Positions 20,675-34,084 are shown, counted from the stretch's first letter. The stretch is DNA of 64,000 bases from Holothuria scabra (GCA_037179385.1 CM074187.1:15873450-15937449); one strand, 5' to 3'. The notes: generated from the letters alone by a model not told the origin. Made by a program: numbers and translations.

Positions 20675-23381
20675 CAAGGTTTTCCCTGGGTTTAGAATTC
20701 AACGTCGCACATCTCATGTGTGCATAGGTGGATCGCTGGCCTGGGGGATCGGTATAAGGGGAGGGGGTGTCCCCCTCCCCTTTTGGAAATTTTGTGACTT
20801 ATGCAAGTCCCTAGACGCAAAATGGTGACACTTTCGAGGCAAATTAGTCAATACAATTTCTGTAAGTTGACGCAAAAATATTAGCACTTAAAGTCACATG
20901 CTTACAAATTTTGATCTACTGATAAAGGTCACATTGGCCTCATATCACCGTAAATTCTGCTTCAAAAGTTTTGGTTCATCGGCATGGCTTTTATTAAGCG
21001 CTCTCACCGGACGATTTTACCTCAGTTTGCCTTTATTTTGTGCCCGTCGCTCACCAGAATCGACATGATTGGGCCCGGGTCGGCTTGCAATATTACCAGT
21101 TCAGGATAGAAAATATTGGGAATATTTCCGTTCGTTTCACTAACTGGATATCATTTTTGTAGGCATAATATTTTCACTTCCAAATGGAGATACAAATCAA
21201 CCGTTAATACAGTACTGTAGAATTGTTTGTAGTCGATGTCACATGCCTTTTGATAATTTATTTTTTAGGCCAACTTTGTGCTCTGTCAAGTTTTCATTCC
21301 CCAATCATGTCAGAACATTTGCATTCTTTTACTGCACTGGGTTGTTGTAGCGTAAATGTACTGTAGCTATCCTGCTTTAACAAACCCCATGTCGAGCAAT
21401 CATTCAAGATAATCTTAGCAGTTCTGGGCAGCAAAACAATTGCAACCGTTTAATGTATGTTGTGGTTCGTTTTGGATATAAATACCCCCGTACATTTTAA
21501 GCAGTTCTTGTCCAAAACTTACGTCTTTTTAAAAAAGAATCTGCAACTGAAATGCATGTAAGTCAGATCCCTGAAGAATCCATGTACGCAGAGATTTGTG
21601 ATGTCATTTCGTGGTGAATTTGGCACGGGGCTCGCCCGGCTGCGCTAGCCGGCTATATAAGCATGGGAAGTGCGATCGTTGTTACACAAACTCAACGAGA
21701 AATCTTGTCTTGAGACCAAGTATTTTCACACACTATTAAATCACATAGGTGAAGACGCGAGTTGTGATTGGCTGGCTAGAATCAATGCAATTGAACCAAT
21801 CACGATGCAGGGACCAATTTAAATTTTGAAATGGATTGTATGCAAATGATGTCATTAAGCAAAACATGATGCCTTGTTTGGCGGAATAAACTGACATGCA
21901 CAAATAGGGCTGCCACAATAACCATTTTTCATTTATCGATGTCGCCGGCATTTCCGTGACGATATCGCGATATCCCGCATTAGTCTAAACATTCTCCATC
22001 AGCGTCAAGGAAGCAAAACAGCTGTTTATTGCATGCAGCCACTACTGATTTCAAACCAAAAGTGAGGGGAGATTGACTATGCGTGCATGTAGCAATATTG
22101 ATTGTGCAGAACTCTTCACAAGTCTAGAACGTATGTGAGCTGTTACAGTATTCACTGCATTTTGAAACAGCTTCCGATTTTATATCATGCTTTCTTGTGG
22201 TGGGTTAAGTGCAGATTTCATTTCTTGTGACACCATAAATTATGATCATTTTAGATTACTGACTTAAGACAATAAAAATAGGGATTTCACAGTGGTTTAG
22301 TCATTTATTTGATTTATTGCGATATCACATCTTGACAAAACATTGGTCCATATCGTCGGGGCAAAACTGTATCGATGATATCGTGATATCGCAATATCGT
22401 GGCAGCCCTATGCACAAAAGTCTACTGCATGCGTGGGCCAAGAATTTTGCTGCATGAGACCATGTGTATCACTGTTTTTGTTTGCAATGTTGGCGCATGA
22501 CAACATTGCATAAGTCCTACTGTAAATAACATTATGAAAGGAATGCTAGACATGACTTAATTTATGCAAGATAATAACCACCGAACTCAGCCAATCATAC
22601 TGGCATCATCGTCAAAGCAGTTTAACTGTGTACAGTAGGAATAAAGTATAGAAACCAGTTGTCTTTGTACAGTATAGAATTCTAATACTCCCATTGCATT
22701 TGTGCTATGATCAAATTTCCTAAACTTTGGTTGTAGTTGGGCAAAACAGTTCAGAGATGGAGTATTTACTGGGGGGGGGGGGGTTAGACTGCAGTGTACG
22801 TTGGCACAACTTCATTTTCCGATTTTCTGAATTGCGGCGCAAGTTTTAAGAACGAAGTAACAGGAAATATGTGGGATTTCATCATAAAGATACAATGACA
22901 TGGTTCGTTCGTTTGATTGATAATTTCCCAAATCTGAGAAATTAGCCCCACCTCTAACCTGCAGAACAGGCGTTTGTGTTTTGGTCGTGCAAGTCGTGTT
23001 GTGCCACGTACAGTAGCTCCGGATTGAGCACAACAGTTTCCTGATACAAGCCTACGAGGGCAAGTGCAAGCTAGTTAATAATACTGTGGTGTTACTTGCT
23101 CAGTAGTAGGCCTTATCGGATACACATACAGATACAGAGCTCTGACTCGCATGCAGTCGTTTGTGAATGGATCTTAAAAAAAGTTAGTTGGCAGTTTTAC
23201 AAATAAGTCAATAATTTTGTGGTTTATTGTATTAACAACAAAAGCAATCTTTGACAGAAAAAAGAAAAATTATGGAGGCTGGCTGGCAGCAATTTTGAAC
23301 GTCACGGCCGTTTTTTCATCATCACGGCCTCCTTGATTTTGAAGCGTCCCGCAACGTTCAAAAGGCCCAGGGAAAACCCTG
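20675..23381. mobile_element. 2.7-kb element with CAAGGTTTTCCCTGGG termini
   Basis: Left end CAAGGTTTTCCCTGGG (20675-20690) pairs with right end CCCAGGGAAAACCCTG (23366-23381). The inverted similarity continues inward (AACGTCGC against GCAACGTT). CATTT flanks both ends (20670-20674, 23382-23386). No transposase is visible. Inside lie a hAT-like insertion (21905-22410) and about 1 kb (21060-22560 without that insertion) homologous in reverse to 35425-36340. Confidence 0.65.
21905..22410. mobile_element. Non-autonomous hAT-like element, 506 bp, nested
   Basis: The termini are TAGGGCTGCCACAATAA (left) and ATCGTGGCAGCCCTA (right), with a perfect 8-bp target duplication TGCACAAA (21897-21904 and 22411-22418). 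Subterminal GATATCG repeats fill both ends (CGATATCGCGATATC near 21960, CGTGATATCGCAATATCG near 22382), a common layout for hAT transposase binding. The paralogous region at about 35560 lacks it. Confidence 0.88.
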
Positions 23382-23499
23382 CATTTTAATTAACAAAATG
23401 GATTGTTCCAGTAGAGGGGTGAAAAAATATTTTTAAACTTGTTTTATTCTCCGGGATTTTGTTCATGGGACACGGCGAAAAAGTTGTTGGAAAGGAGAG

Positions 23500-24990
23500 T
23501 TGAAACAAACAAGCTTTAAAAAAGGCATTATGTTCAATAAACACTTCATGCATTCGATTGTCAAATTTTGATTCAAAAGTAGTGAGTTTTCTACTGTAAA
23601 TCTTGATATGCACCGTTCAGGCTTAGTAATGCATCAAATAAGGGTACAACTGCATGTCCTAACGTACAAATTATGTGTCAAAAGATCACATTATTATTGT
23701 GTCTACGGAATGTTGGGAGTTATTAGGAGAAAAAGTGGCTTTTCTTCGTCTTTGATTGAGTAAACCTGTGATGAATAAAAAGTGGGTAAGGAGTAGCGGT
23801 GACCACAGAGTCTGAACTTCTGTGGTCTCAGAGATTCCCCAGTTTTTACTTCGGGTGTTACTGTCACCCGGTCCAGATTTTTAAAAAATGGTGTATTGAC
23901 CTGAAAGCTGGGCTCTGCATTGACCAGGCCTATTTAAGTATGTTGTACACGGGTGTTCTCACTGTGTAAGTGTGTATAGTTTTTGAAGGCCAAAACCTTG
24001 TAAACATGATGTCTCAAGAAAGGTATATGTGACAAAACTCATATGTGGTGGATAGGTTGATTGAATGAAGAAGATGATCCCATTTGATTTCCCTAAAGGT
24101 CAAAGATCATTTGGAGTCAGCAAGGTCAAAGCCTGACAAGCTTTCCTGCACAGTTTTACAAGGTAACTTGTAGGGTTCTGTAACTTGTCATGTAGATTTT
24201 GCATAGTGAATAAATGGTCCGAATAGTTTTTGGTGGAGGTCAAATGTCATTTGGGTTCACAAGAGGTAAGGGGGATCTCAACGTAGGGAGATTGGATACC
24301 TTGCATGTGTACTTTGTGGGCACATTATGGAGCCCTGTTAATTGAAAAACATTGCAGAGCAATGTCAGTGTGAAAAAAAGCTTTACATTTCAGCAGCAAG
24401 GAATCACTAAGCCTTTTGGCTTTCACATTCTCTTTGTGTTTCCATCCCTTCTGGTTTTCCCCTTTCGTGTTTATTTTCAATAACTGACTTTCACTCTAGA
24501 TAAATAAAAACATTTTCTTGATACCACAAAATGCACATTGTACAACTTTCTTGTCTTTTGTGGAGGATGACTAAATTTTAGGACTGTGAATGTGTAGGGA
24601 TTAATCGCTAAACGATCACATGTGGAATAAACGTTTAGTACAACGCTACATGCGATTAAATGCAAAACCTGTTTTCGAGAGTCTTTTTATCCATTTCATA
24701 CTCTTATGATCCCTGGTTTTAGTTAAATGGAACATGCTGGGCATGCATATTTGGATCTTGTAGGCTTCAAAGTTTCAGAATAATTTGATTTTACCATGCA
24801 AGATAACAACTGTTTATTATTTCTGCATCATTCAGTATCAGTCACTGCATACTGAAATAATTTTTTTGTGTGATAAGGTAATCACGATTAATGGCTAAAC
24901 GATCGCAAATTTTTGAGGTTAAACATTTACAGTAGTTATTTTGCTAAACGTTCACAGCCCTACTAAATTTTTGGGAGAACAACCAAATTC
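23500..24990 (+). repeat. Repeat block homologous to 36485-37060, with two insertions
   Basis: Segments 23500-23880, 24440-24578 and 24963-24990 align in the same orientation with 36485-37060 (for example CATGTCCTAA, AGATCACATTATTATTG, AAAATGCACATTG, ACCAAATTCTTGCA). The extra pieces in this copy are 23880-24440, which carries an AGGTCA-type repeat, and the hAT-like element at 24579. Confidence 0.72.
24579..24962. mobile_element. Non-autonomous hAT-like element, 384 bp
   Basis: Left end TAGGACTGTGAATGTGTAG, right end CTAAACGTTCACAGCCCTA, with a perfect 8-bp duplication CTAAATTT (24571-24578, 24963-24970). The paralogue near 37013 has CTAAATTT once, a true empty site. Internal ATTAATSGCTAAACGATCRC blocks are repeated near both ends. 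Confidence 0.85.
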
Positions 24991-25119
24991 TTGCAAAAAA
25001 AACTCATGAGGCAAAACTTAAAAAGTCTACCCATATGTTTTGTCCTGATATTGCAATACCATTTTTATCAAGCGAAAAGCACTGAGGCCATGAGGGCTAG
25101 TCAAGCTGCTGGCAAAGTA

Positions 25120-25590
25120 ACTGCAATCGTAATTGATTACAATGGCAAAGTAATGGCAATCATGGTTTCATTTCTGATTACATTGAAGCTGAATTGAACA
25201 AAGAAGTAAAGTTACTAAACAATCTTTGCAGTGCTTGATTCTTCTGTTGGAATGACAAAATTTAATTGTCCCTCTTTCTTGGATGTTCCAGCTTAAAATG
25301 AGTGAGAAGTCCATGGGTTCAATAATCTCTTCTTTGGGAGGACTTGGTTATGTCCGGGCTTATCTAGAGGAATGTCCATGGCCTTTTTTCCAGTTGTGGG
25401 CACTGGATTGTTTTGCCACTACATTGTTTATGTGGAAAGAAAATGTAATCACGATTGCAATCATGATTACATTGCAATGTAATCACAATTGTAATCAATC
25501 ACTCTCAATTTTAGCTGTAATCATAATCATAATCGCAATCGTAAAATATGAAGTAATCGCAATTGTAATCGATTACATTGAGATGTAATC
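25120..25590. repeat. GTAATC/GATTAC low-complexity palindromic region
   Basis: Dense short direct and inverted steps of GTAATC, AATCGCAATT and ATTGTAATC in two clusters (25120-25185 and 25440-25590), including GTAATCGATTAC. It is probably the ends of a degenerate element. Short ORFs across it are not genes. Confidence 0.65.
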
Positions 25591-25609
25591 GCCCCAAGCT
25601 TGATTTGAG

Positions 25610-26640
25610 ATCCCTTGCAGCATAATACAATTGTTTATGACATATCTAGTTGAGTTTGCAAACTGTACCACTAAAATTTACGGCAGCAATAACACTGAAT
25701 ATTGTGATTAGGAGAGGTTTTCCTGTAGTAATTGGGCATTTCTGAGTATCTGAATAATTTTATTTGGCAAATCTCTCAATACAATATTTTCTAGGTTAGT
25801 AAGGTTACCCTAAAAAATTCAGTACTTGACTGACTTTTTTTGGCTTTGTGGTAACCTTGTGAAATTGTGTTGACTCATTTGCCAAAAAAGTGCCACTATT
25901 TTGCATGTGGACACTTCTAAAATTCAAAAATTTTCGAAAAGTGGAGTGCAACACCCACCTCCCCTTAAAACCCTTCCCCAGACTGACAATCCACCAACGG
26001 ACCCATCAGTTGGACCCACATCTAGCCTCTCGGAACTTGGGAGCCACGAGCCTACCAACCCCAAACATGAAAGCACAGCTTGTTAAGTGATTAATATTTT
26101 TATCAACACTACTGTATCACTGACACTGTCCATCTTTGTGTTTAGCAGGAAGGGCCTCAGTCCATTGGTCCAGCCAGTATTATGTATGATACATGGGCAA
26201 GTGATTTTTAATCTTCATACACCTCACATGGTGTTCTAACCATAAAACGCCGTCAAGAACTATTGTTTGTTTGGAGACTCTGAGACAAGCCTTGCTTTTA
26301 GCCTGCAAAGGGGCTATTTAGTTTTGCTATTGTAAGCGTGTTGTGCGACGTTATTGTGCTTGGAATATAAACACTGACAGGAACATTGATACTTACTGCA
26401 AAGGTACCTTAGTGTATGAAGGTCTGTATGCATTGTATCTGCAGTGCAAGCAGTTGATTGTTGAATGTACTGTGAGAATTTGTAGAACTTTACCAGTATG
26501 CTGAATAATTTTTAAATTTTGTGAATTTGTGTAGCTACAGTAACTAAGGATACTACAGAAATCTGAAATTAATATGGGTTTTTGAGAGGACTGGGCAGGT
26601 CAGCAGGTTTGGGTGTTCAAATGCTGGTCAAACTCTTGAA
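25610..26640. repeat. Interspersed repeat block, paralogue of 53205-54110
   Basis: The left part (25610-26060) matches 53205-53640 in reverse complement (TCTAGCCTCTCGGAACTTGGGA and TGATTAGGAGAGGTTTT). The right part (26180-26640) matches 53640-54110 in the same orientation (GAAACTCTGAGACAAGCC-like, GGTTTGGGTGTTCAAATG). It is noncoding. Confidence 0.75.
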
Positions 26641-26879
26641 ATGTGCTTTTCATGGGAACCTGTGTGTCTTTCCTTTTTTTGGTAGTCTTGAGGTCATTTG
26701 GGGTCACCAAAGGTCAAACATGAAAATTCTTGTAAATGGTATGTCTGTATCTCATGGTAGGGAGGAAACATGGATTACTTTCATTTTGTTAGGGAGAAGA
26801 GTTATTTTAAAAGTCTTGGAGTGTTATGACTTCATACTAAGAGTTATTAATTCCATCCTTGGAATATGGAGATTGGAAA

Positions 26880-27600
26880 GAGGATAATTTTATTCAGACA
26901 TGGACTAAAAAATAATGAGAGGATGATTCCTTCAAGGTTTCTGTGTATAGAAGAGAAACCTCAAACCTCTATGATGAGGTTATACCACGGACTTCCTATA
27001 CAAGGCTAGAGCATACTGCACAGTACATTGTTGCTACCATATGTGTGAGAAAAGCGCACCAAGATGGCCGTCTGCTATGGGGTGTGTGGAAGTCTGGACT
27101 TGCTCAAGTATATTCTCAGATTTTGCAAGAAAGATGAAATATTTTTGAAATATGGCAAGGCAAGGTCAAAATAACTTAACGCATTGCAGGAATATGATAT
27201 TGTTTCCTATGCAAGTTTAACTTTTGCTTGAAATATTACAGAGTTGTCGTCAAATCAGACGATTTATAGGTTCACGTCTGCCATCTTGGTGCCTTTTTTG
27301 TCCCAGTCGGTGGCCACCATCTATGGATAGGATGTATACGTTACATGCTGTGTCCATGTATATACTGCAAGTCTGTGGGTTATACATACTACGTCACAAA
27401 CAGTAAGAATGTGTACTGTACAGTGTGGCATTTATTAAAGAATGTATCAAAAATACATAAAAGAGGCATAGCACAGTAAATGCATGTATACCGCAAAGGT
27501 ACTGTATGCCCTGCTTGTGATGGTATTAGCATTTAACTAATGCACAAACATGTACTGTAATTATTAAAGTGTTGAATGTTTGGGGGACATGCTAGATGTG
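26880..27600. other. Unassigned sequence with short inverted repeats
   Basis: GCACCAAGATGGC (about 27056) recurs inverted as GCCATCTTGGTGCC (about 27288), suggesting a small inverted-repeat element. No gene is recognised. Confidence 0.4.
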
Positions 27601-27605
27601 TCGAA

Positions 27606-27805
27606 AATCTCTATGTTCTGAAAAAGTACTTTGGCCCTGACAAAAATGAACTTTGGTGCCGATAATAATGTACTTTGCTGCCAACAATAATGTACTTAGG
27701 GGCCGGTAATAATGTACTTTGGTACTGACAAAGTGTACTCTGGCGCCGTTTTGTCAAAACATGGAAACGTCGGTACATAGAAGTGTCGAAACATAGAGAT
27801 GTAGA
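27606..27805 (+). repeat. GTACTTTGG minisatellite with inverted ends
   Basis: About five diverged units of roughly 23-24 bp (consensus near GTACTTTGGYGCCRACAATAAT) span 27626-27748. The tract is flanked by ATCTCTATGTT on the left and AACATAGAGAT on the right. A related tract surrounds the 4,977-bp element at 34085-34136 and 39114-39290. Confidence 0.75.
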
Positions 27806-30800
27806 GTAACTGAATGTTAGAACTGCACTAATGTACAGAGCACTATACTTCGATCATTTCTGTTAAATTTACTTTGCTCCTACAGTACTTACCTCACCTG
27901 TTTCACAAATGGACTGTTCCATTTACCGCAGAATACTTTGATGATTTTCAATGCTTTTGGATGGTAAGTATTTAAATTACTGAACAAAGACAAAGACTTA
28001 TGAGAAATGTGTACCCCTGACTGTACGTAAACATGAAAAACTTGATGGAGAGAAAGAAATAGGTGGAATAAAATACTGGCAATGAATTGAGCTAAGAATG
28101 TTAACTGGTTCTGTTCAAGTCATTGTCATATGCCTACTGTAGCTATACAGAAGTTATACTGTAGGCACTAGCTTGAGGCAAGCATGTAGGTCCAGACTGG
28201 ACCATAACATTACTGTGACTATTGGCACTGTGCTTTTACTGCAGCAAATATTATTGATTATTAAACATACTGTACTGTACAGTACCTTTAAACTACCCAC
28301 TTAACATTATGTCAGAAAGAAGGGTTGTGTGGTTTTTGGTGGAGGTTAAAGGGTCACATGAGATCAAACACTGAAAATCTTATAAACAATATCATAACAT
28401 AGGGCTCAAAATAAGCTTAGCACAGGACATGGTCAGGATGAGTAAAATGGTACAGCAGTTGTCCTACAGTATGTTATTACAATTGGGTATCATGACCATC
28501 AGAAAGGGCTCAAAGGCAATGGCCGTCGCTTATTTCCATATAGCTTAAATAAAGGAAATGTGGTGGATGCAGACACGCAATATCACTGCCAACAACATTG
28601 AAGATCATAAAGTCACCAGAGTAGTGTCATTGAAACTTCACATTGAGCTGAATTTTTTCTGTATGTTACTACATTTGAGTAATGGCTCAGTTCAATACAT
28701 GCAGCAAGTGTCCATTGGGCTCTATGTTGAAAATGAAATGAATCTCTGTGTGTCCCTGTAGAGTACCTCTGTTAGGCAATTTAAACACCTGACACCTTTC
28801 TTTACTTTGAAACTGTGATGTGTAATACTGTACTGCATGGCCATTGCTGAGGCTGTAAGGAATGAACTCTAGATATGTCAGTGACAGTGAACACTTCCTT
28901 TTACCGGAATTAATTCTGTATCAGTGTCAGGGCTATTAGCCATTCACACAGTATCATTTTTAGTATACAGTACAATATGTGACTGCATGGTATGGACTGG
29001 AATCATGTCAAGTGATTACAGTATATTGCTAAATAGTTTGTTTAAAGCTTGACAGTATGAAAACAATGGCTTTTTCTAGGTCATGGTCATGACTGAGGTG
29101 GACAATTGATCAGCAGTAATTGCTAATCAAAATCTGATTTGACTATAGTGATTACTTCATCTTGGTTAGCAGTTTCAAAATCAGCTTTCATTTTGGATGT
29201 TGGCAGTAAAATAAACTACTGCCTCACTTAGTTCCCTTGAAAACTGAAATTAAGAAAATGCACCAATACTTTTAAAAGAGGACAGAAAAATAATATTAGC
29301 TCCCAAAGCAATATAACACACCAACTGTTTATTCATGCAGCAGTTGTCACTCTGTGTAAATAGTTAAGACTTAGCCATAGCATGACAAAATATTGATTCA
29401 CAACTTCTATATCTTGAGTAGAAAATTACAATGCATACAGAGGTGGTTATTCCATAACTTGATGGCTAGAATAGTTTAAAGGAGAAGGCAGTAATCAGAT
29501 CTTGTACCAAACAGTCCAGAGAGACCAAAATTGTAACCCCTTTTTCTGAAAAACATCTAGTCGATTTAGCTCATTACCATATTTTATGAATTTTCCAATT
29601 TGTTTTTTTCACTTTCATTAAATGCATTGTGTAAATGACCATTTTCTTATTTTGAAAAATTAGGGCACTTCAAAAATGATGCCAGTGATCTACATTGTAA
29701 GTTAAATGATGTGGTATTCTCTGCACATGGTATATTCACAGTTACAAAAACTGAAAAAAGCATGTAGACTGGGGTTTGAGAATTTCCAAGTGCAGAGGAA
29801 AAGTGTTTACAGTTCCCAACTGAGATCTATGTGAAATCATTTCATGGGGACTAGATAGTATAGCATTGCCAAAAACTATTTCAAATAATTTTTAACATTT
29901 CACTTGTCATATCTTGTTAGTAAGCCTTCTAAAGTATGAAGTGCAACGTACAGGCCTTCTGCTGCAATGCACACTAATGCTTATTTCTCTTTTCCGCAGC
30001 TAGATACAAAACTGCAACTATATCCAGGTATATTCCTCAAAAAGCACCATTGCGTAAAATAGCGGTGGCTCATCACATTTTAGACAAAACAGACAAAATG
30101 ACAGTTTGTGATCAGTTTCACAACTGGCACGTATAAAATCCAAGCATAGGCTACAGTACCTGTGCACCTTCACAACAGGTCCTTAAAATTTGTACTTCTT
30201 CTTGTTGCCTAAGTACATTATTTCCTGTATACTTAGGCCACAAAATAAAAAGCAAAAGGAGTTTAGTATTATGCATCCAGGTTTTCTGGAACAAACAATG
30301 ATTAGGTCATGTGTTTTGAAGAATGATGAGCATATAAGCATCCTTGTGAGTTCCAACGTTACTTACGGTATGTGTATAGTGAATATACACAATATGAGTG
30401 GACAATTGCAGTCACTGCATAGAACAGTATGGCTATTGTATGATGAATCAGGGTCACCCTTCGGGAGGGAACACATTTGCAGTGGACCAGATGAAACCAT
30501 ATCTTGCATCAGGGATACCCAGACTGTGAAAGTTTTGAGGTGTTTAATACACAGTTGTTACATAACACTGGCTGTTTACAGTACATGTGCAGCGCCTAGG
30601 CCTATATGTGTAACTTTTTTCAGTTTTCTTTGGAGAAAATTTTTTTTAATGCATGCACACTGTGCAACTTTCATTTTCTAATTGACATCTGTGTACTCTA
30701 TGCACAGCACTGTAGCTCTACAAGTATAGAATTAACCTACGTAATCTTGTTCTACAGACCTCACTTTAATAAAATCCTAGGTTGTTGAAGTACTTACATG

Positions 30801-33800
30801 GGCGTGCTTTGGTCTGTCAACCAAGTATCAAATATAATGTAATACAACTTCTCATTTGGTTAACTGCATGAGCAGTCAACCAATTTTATTGAATTCAAAC
30901 ATTATCAAGTAGGCCAACAGCCATAAAGTAAATTTATGATAATTCAACATATTGATGCCTTCAAAGTATTCTCAGCTTTATATTAATGGAATACATGAAC
31001 GGTATGATTAGACCTAGCTCTACATCAACCCAGACTTGAACATTTGATAAACTGTTTAATACTGAGTCTACTGAGCAATGCTTAGTCTATAGTGCTGTAT
31101 AAAAAGTATCCTGCATTACAGTATTTACAGTGATTTCTACTAAATTATTGTAATCTGGGGGCAGGGTATCTGCTTTGCCACCACTGACCTCACCTGTTCC
31201 ACTTTCCTGTTTCACAAGTGGAATGTTCCATGAACAGAAAGCACCCTTGCAACTGATGGGTTTTTGTAACCATTCAGTGAGAGTGTCATAAACTGCTAAT
31301 TAAAAAAAGATGAAAAAAGGAGAAAAAACATCCAAAATTGTACCAACAGAGCCCTCAAAATTGACAGTAATCCAAATGTGTGTTGTCATTCTTCTGGCAA
31401 TGAAAGAAACACCTGTGTGCTAGTAGTAGTGGAAGGATTTCAGTCAAGTGATAGAGTCACCTTCAGTCTCTTGAAAGAAAAATTTGATACATGCACATAA
31501 CTGTTTGATAGAACATGATTAATTATGAGCTTGGTCGAAAATGTTCCTTAGCCAAACTGTACAGAAATAGGCCTGTAGTACCCTGAAGACCTTTGAGAAT
31601 TTGAGGGAAACCCTGAATTGATGGGCTTGTGCACCCATTCCCAACCTGAGATCATGCGGAAAGTTTGGAAGAGTGACAGTTGTGTGCAAAGTAAGAGAAA
31701 GTTTTGCATTAGGACTACAGTAATGTAAAATTCACTGCTGTTGAACACTCGAAAATGGGTTTTGATTGATAAAAACAGTAGAAAGAAAGATTGAACTGAT
31801 TGCTTTAAAATTGGAAAATTGGAAAAAGAAATGATTAAAAATTGATAAAATTCCAGTGACAGGTCCTGCAGACAGAGAATCAAGCTAGATACATGTTCCC
31901 TTGTGAAAAAGTCTGATAGAAAATGCAAACCTTGATGAATGTGATACTGTACATGCATGCTGAAATTTTGTATTGATTAACCAATTTAATATTTCCATTC
32001 AGAGACCTTGCTCTGAGATAACTTTCAAGGAGTATGATTGTGTTGCTTGGACATCTGATGCTTCAGGTTTGATTTATGATGACTTCAAATAACAACAAAG
32101 GTAAAAATCTAATATGCTTGCTTTGCAATCTTTAATATTGTGTCACTCCCTAATGAAACCCATTAGCCTACTGTATGCTTGGGAAACCAACCCTATTGGG
32201 TCGATGTCTTCTAGATGTTTGAGACACTGTTGATAACAAGGCATCAGTGCACAGATATGTCACAGTAATTTGTGTTTTGTGCTCTGCACAGTTCTAACAT
32301 AAGCAGTGAATTATGCAAATTACTATAACATTTATAACTAGATACGAGATACATAGGCCACTGCATTAAACCATGGGGCTCCAACTTGTAAAAACTAAAA
32401 TTATCCTACATTTTGGAGGTGATTACATGGAGCATCCATCCTATCCAGGAAGGGTCTGGAAGTGACATAAGTTTGGAAACTATGAAATTCTTCTGGATGG
32501 GAAGATTGCCTAAGCTTCAAAATGAAACTTAAAGCAACAGTGATTTTTTTTCACTTTTGCTTTCAGAAAATGAATATAGACTTTTGCAGTAGGTGGGTGT
32601 CCCAGTGTTCTAGTGGTCATACTGTAGTAAACAAGACAATACTGGCAAATATAAATGAAGATGCCATCTATAATGCTGCAGTTTTGAACATAATTCTTTG
32701 CATGTACAGTAACTCTCAAATCAGAATATTTCAGAAATTCAGTCAGTTCAGAAATGATGTAAACTACTGTAATGCTACTGTAACATTGAATGTGAGCCTA
32801 ACGTTGGTTGTTTTCAAAGGGGTAGCACTGTAGCAGCACATCAGTGTGTTAAACCCACAGAACATCAAGCTAGTATGTTCTCCAAATGTAAAATTGAATG
32901 GAAACGTTAACAAGTTTGTAGAGTAACAACAGTAAATTATCATTTCAAGTATGGCCTTGAACAAAATCCAAAGCATGTTTCCATTTGGAAATAGGCATCA
33001 CACACTGTAGTATGATACTGTATGGTTTTTACAAACGACAACATTACTGTACTGTACATACTTCACTGTGCAACAATGTTCTGTATGCAACTACTATATG
33101 GTTCATTTACACACATGTGGCACAAAGTTCTACTGTAGGATAATAGGAACAGTATGACAGCTATTTGCATAATCAGTTCAATACTTTAAATGTCAATGTT
33201 TAATGAACTTTGTAAAACTTTTGATGTTTTGGGAGAATGACTTATGATCAGTGGGAAGTTGCTATTTAACTTGAAATGCTTCTTCACTTTTAATTAAGCT
33301 GCTCAAAGTTAGAGTGTTAATGAATGGGAATAAAGTCATGTTGCTCATGTCTCTGCAACAGGCTATATGACATCATAAATACAAAAGTCAGGAACCCTTG
33401 GCATATTGCCCTGATCAGGACTCTCAGCCCTATGCATGGTGTCATAGCTTGTTTGGATTTGATGTTGAGACAAACTGTATGGGCGCCATTGACTTTATTC
33501 CCCAATTAATGTTTACAATATGACAAAGCGTCATGTTCTGCACTAATTACCATACGTGCACTTTTTAAGTTTTAACCTGGCTCAGAGCCAGAGACAGTTC
33601 AACATAAGTGTTAATTGGATTCAATTTGAAACAAGTCTAGGAAAAAGACATCATCAGATCACCTCTATTACATATGTACACTAGTATACACTTGTATGTA
33701 AATACCTGTAAGTTTTGGGGCTTGTAGATCTCAAACCAGAAAGTTTTGGGGGAATCAGCAGTGACTGCAGTAATAATGGATCAGTTCAGTGCAGTATTTA

Positions 33801-34084
33801 TGTTGTTGCACTGCAGTTTACAGAATTTGCCACCGATTGTCTAAGTGCCAGTAAAAGCTGTTGGCGTTATAATGTGTGATTGTCATTTTTGGAATTGCTT
33901 TGAACATTGAAATAAAAGAATGCACCTCATTGGAGAACAAGTTGGCAAGTTGCACTTTCTTGTTTACTGTATGGTTAAAATATTTGCCAAATCACAAAGT
34001 ATACTATTTTATGTCCTGGTCCAGGTTGAATACAGTTGAGTTGCCATGTTCTGTAAAATGCTATGTACCATCAAAGATAGTTTG
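27806..34084. other. Intergenic, TACTGTA-rich, no recognisable gene
   Basis: About 6.3 kb. The longest ORF (30190-30681, 163 codons, +) shows no domain or codon pattern that I would trust. Scattered AGGTCA-type repeat pieces occur (about 28335). A consensus acceptor and donor bracket 28 bp at 30000-30027, too little to call an exon. The repeat at 29450-29830 is listed separately. Confidence 0.5.
29450..29830 (+). repeat. Interspersed repeat, inverted partner of 43890-44235
   Basis: Shared in reverse complement: AGGAGAAGGCAGTAATCAGAT (left end here, after TTAA at 29476-29479), GAGACCAAAAT, CTTATTTTGAAAAAT and CTTCAAAAATGATG. The sequence is about 75-80 percent alike by eye. It is probably a MITE of the TTAA type with one end unclear. 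Confidence 0.6.

Noticed and set aside
30190..30681. 163-codon + strand ORF
   Set aside because: No recognisable domain, Cys/Phe-rich without pattern, no supporting splice context, and set in AT-rich intergenic sequence.
31548..31958. 136-codon minus ORF rich in Phe/Leu/Ser
   Set aside because: It looks like AT-rich noncoding sequence, with no motif and no membrane-protein pattern that I trust.
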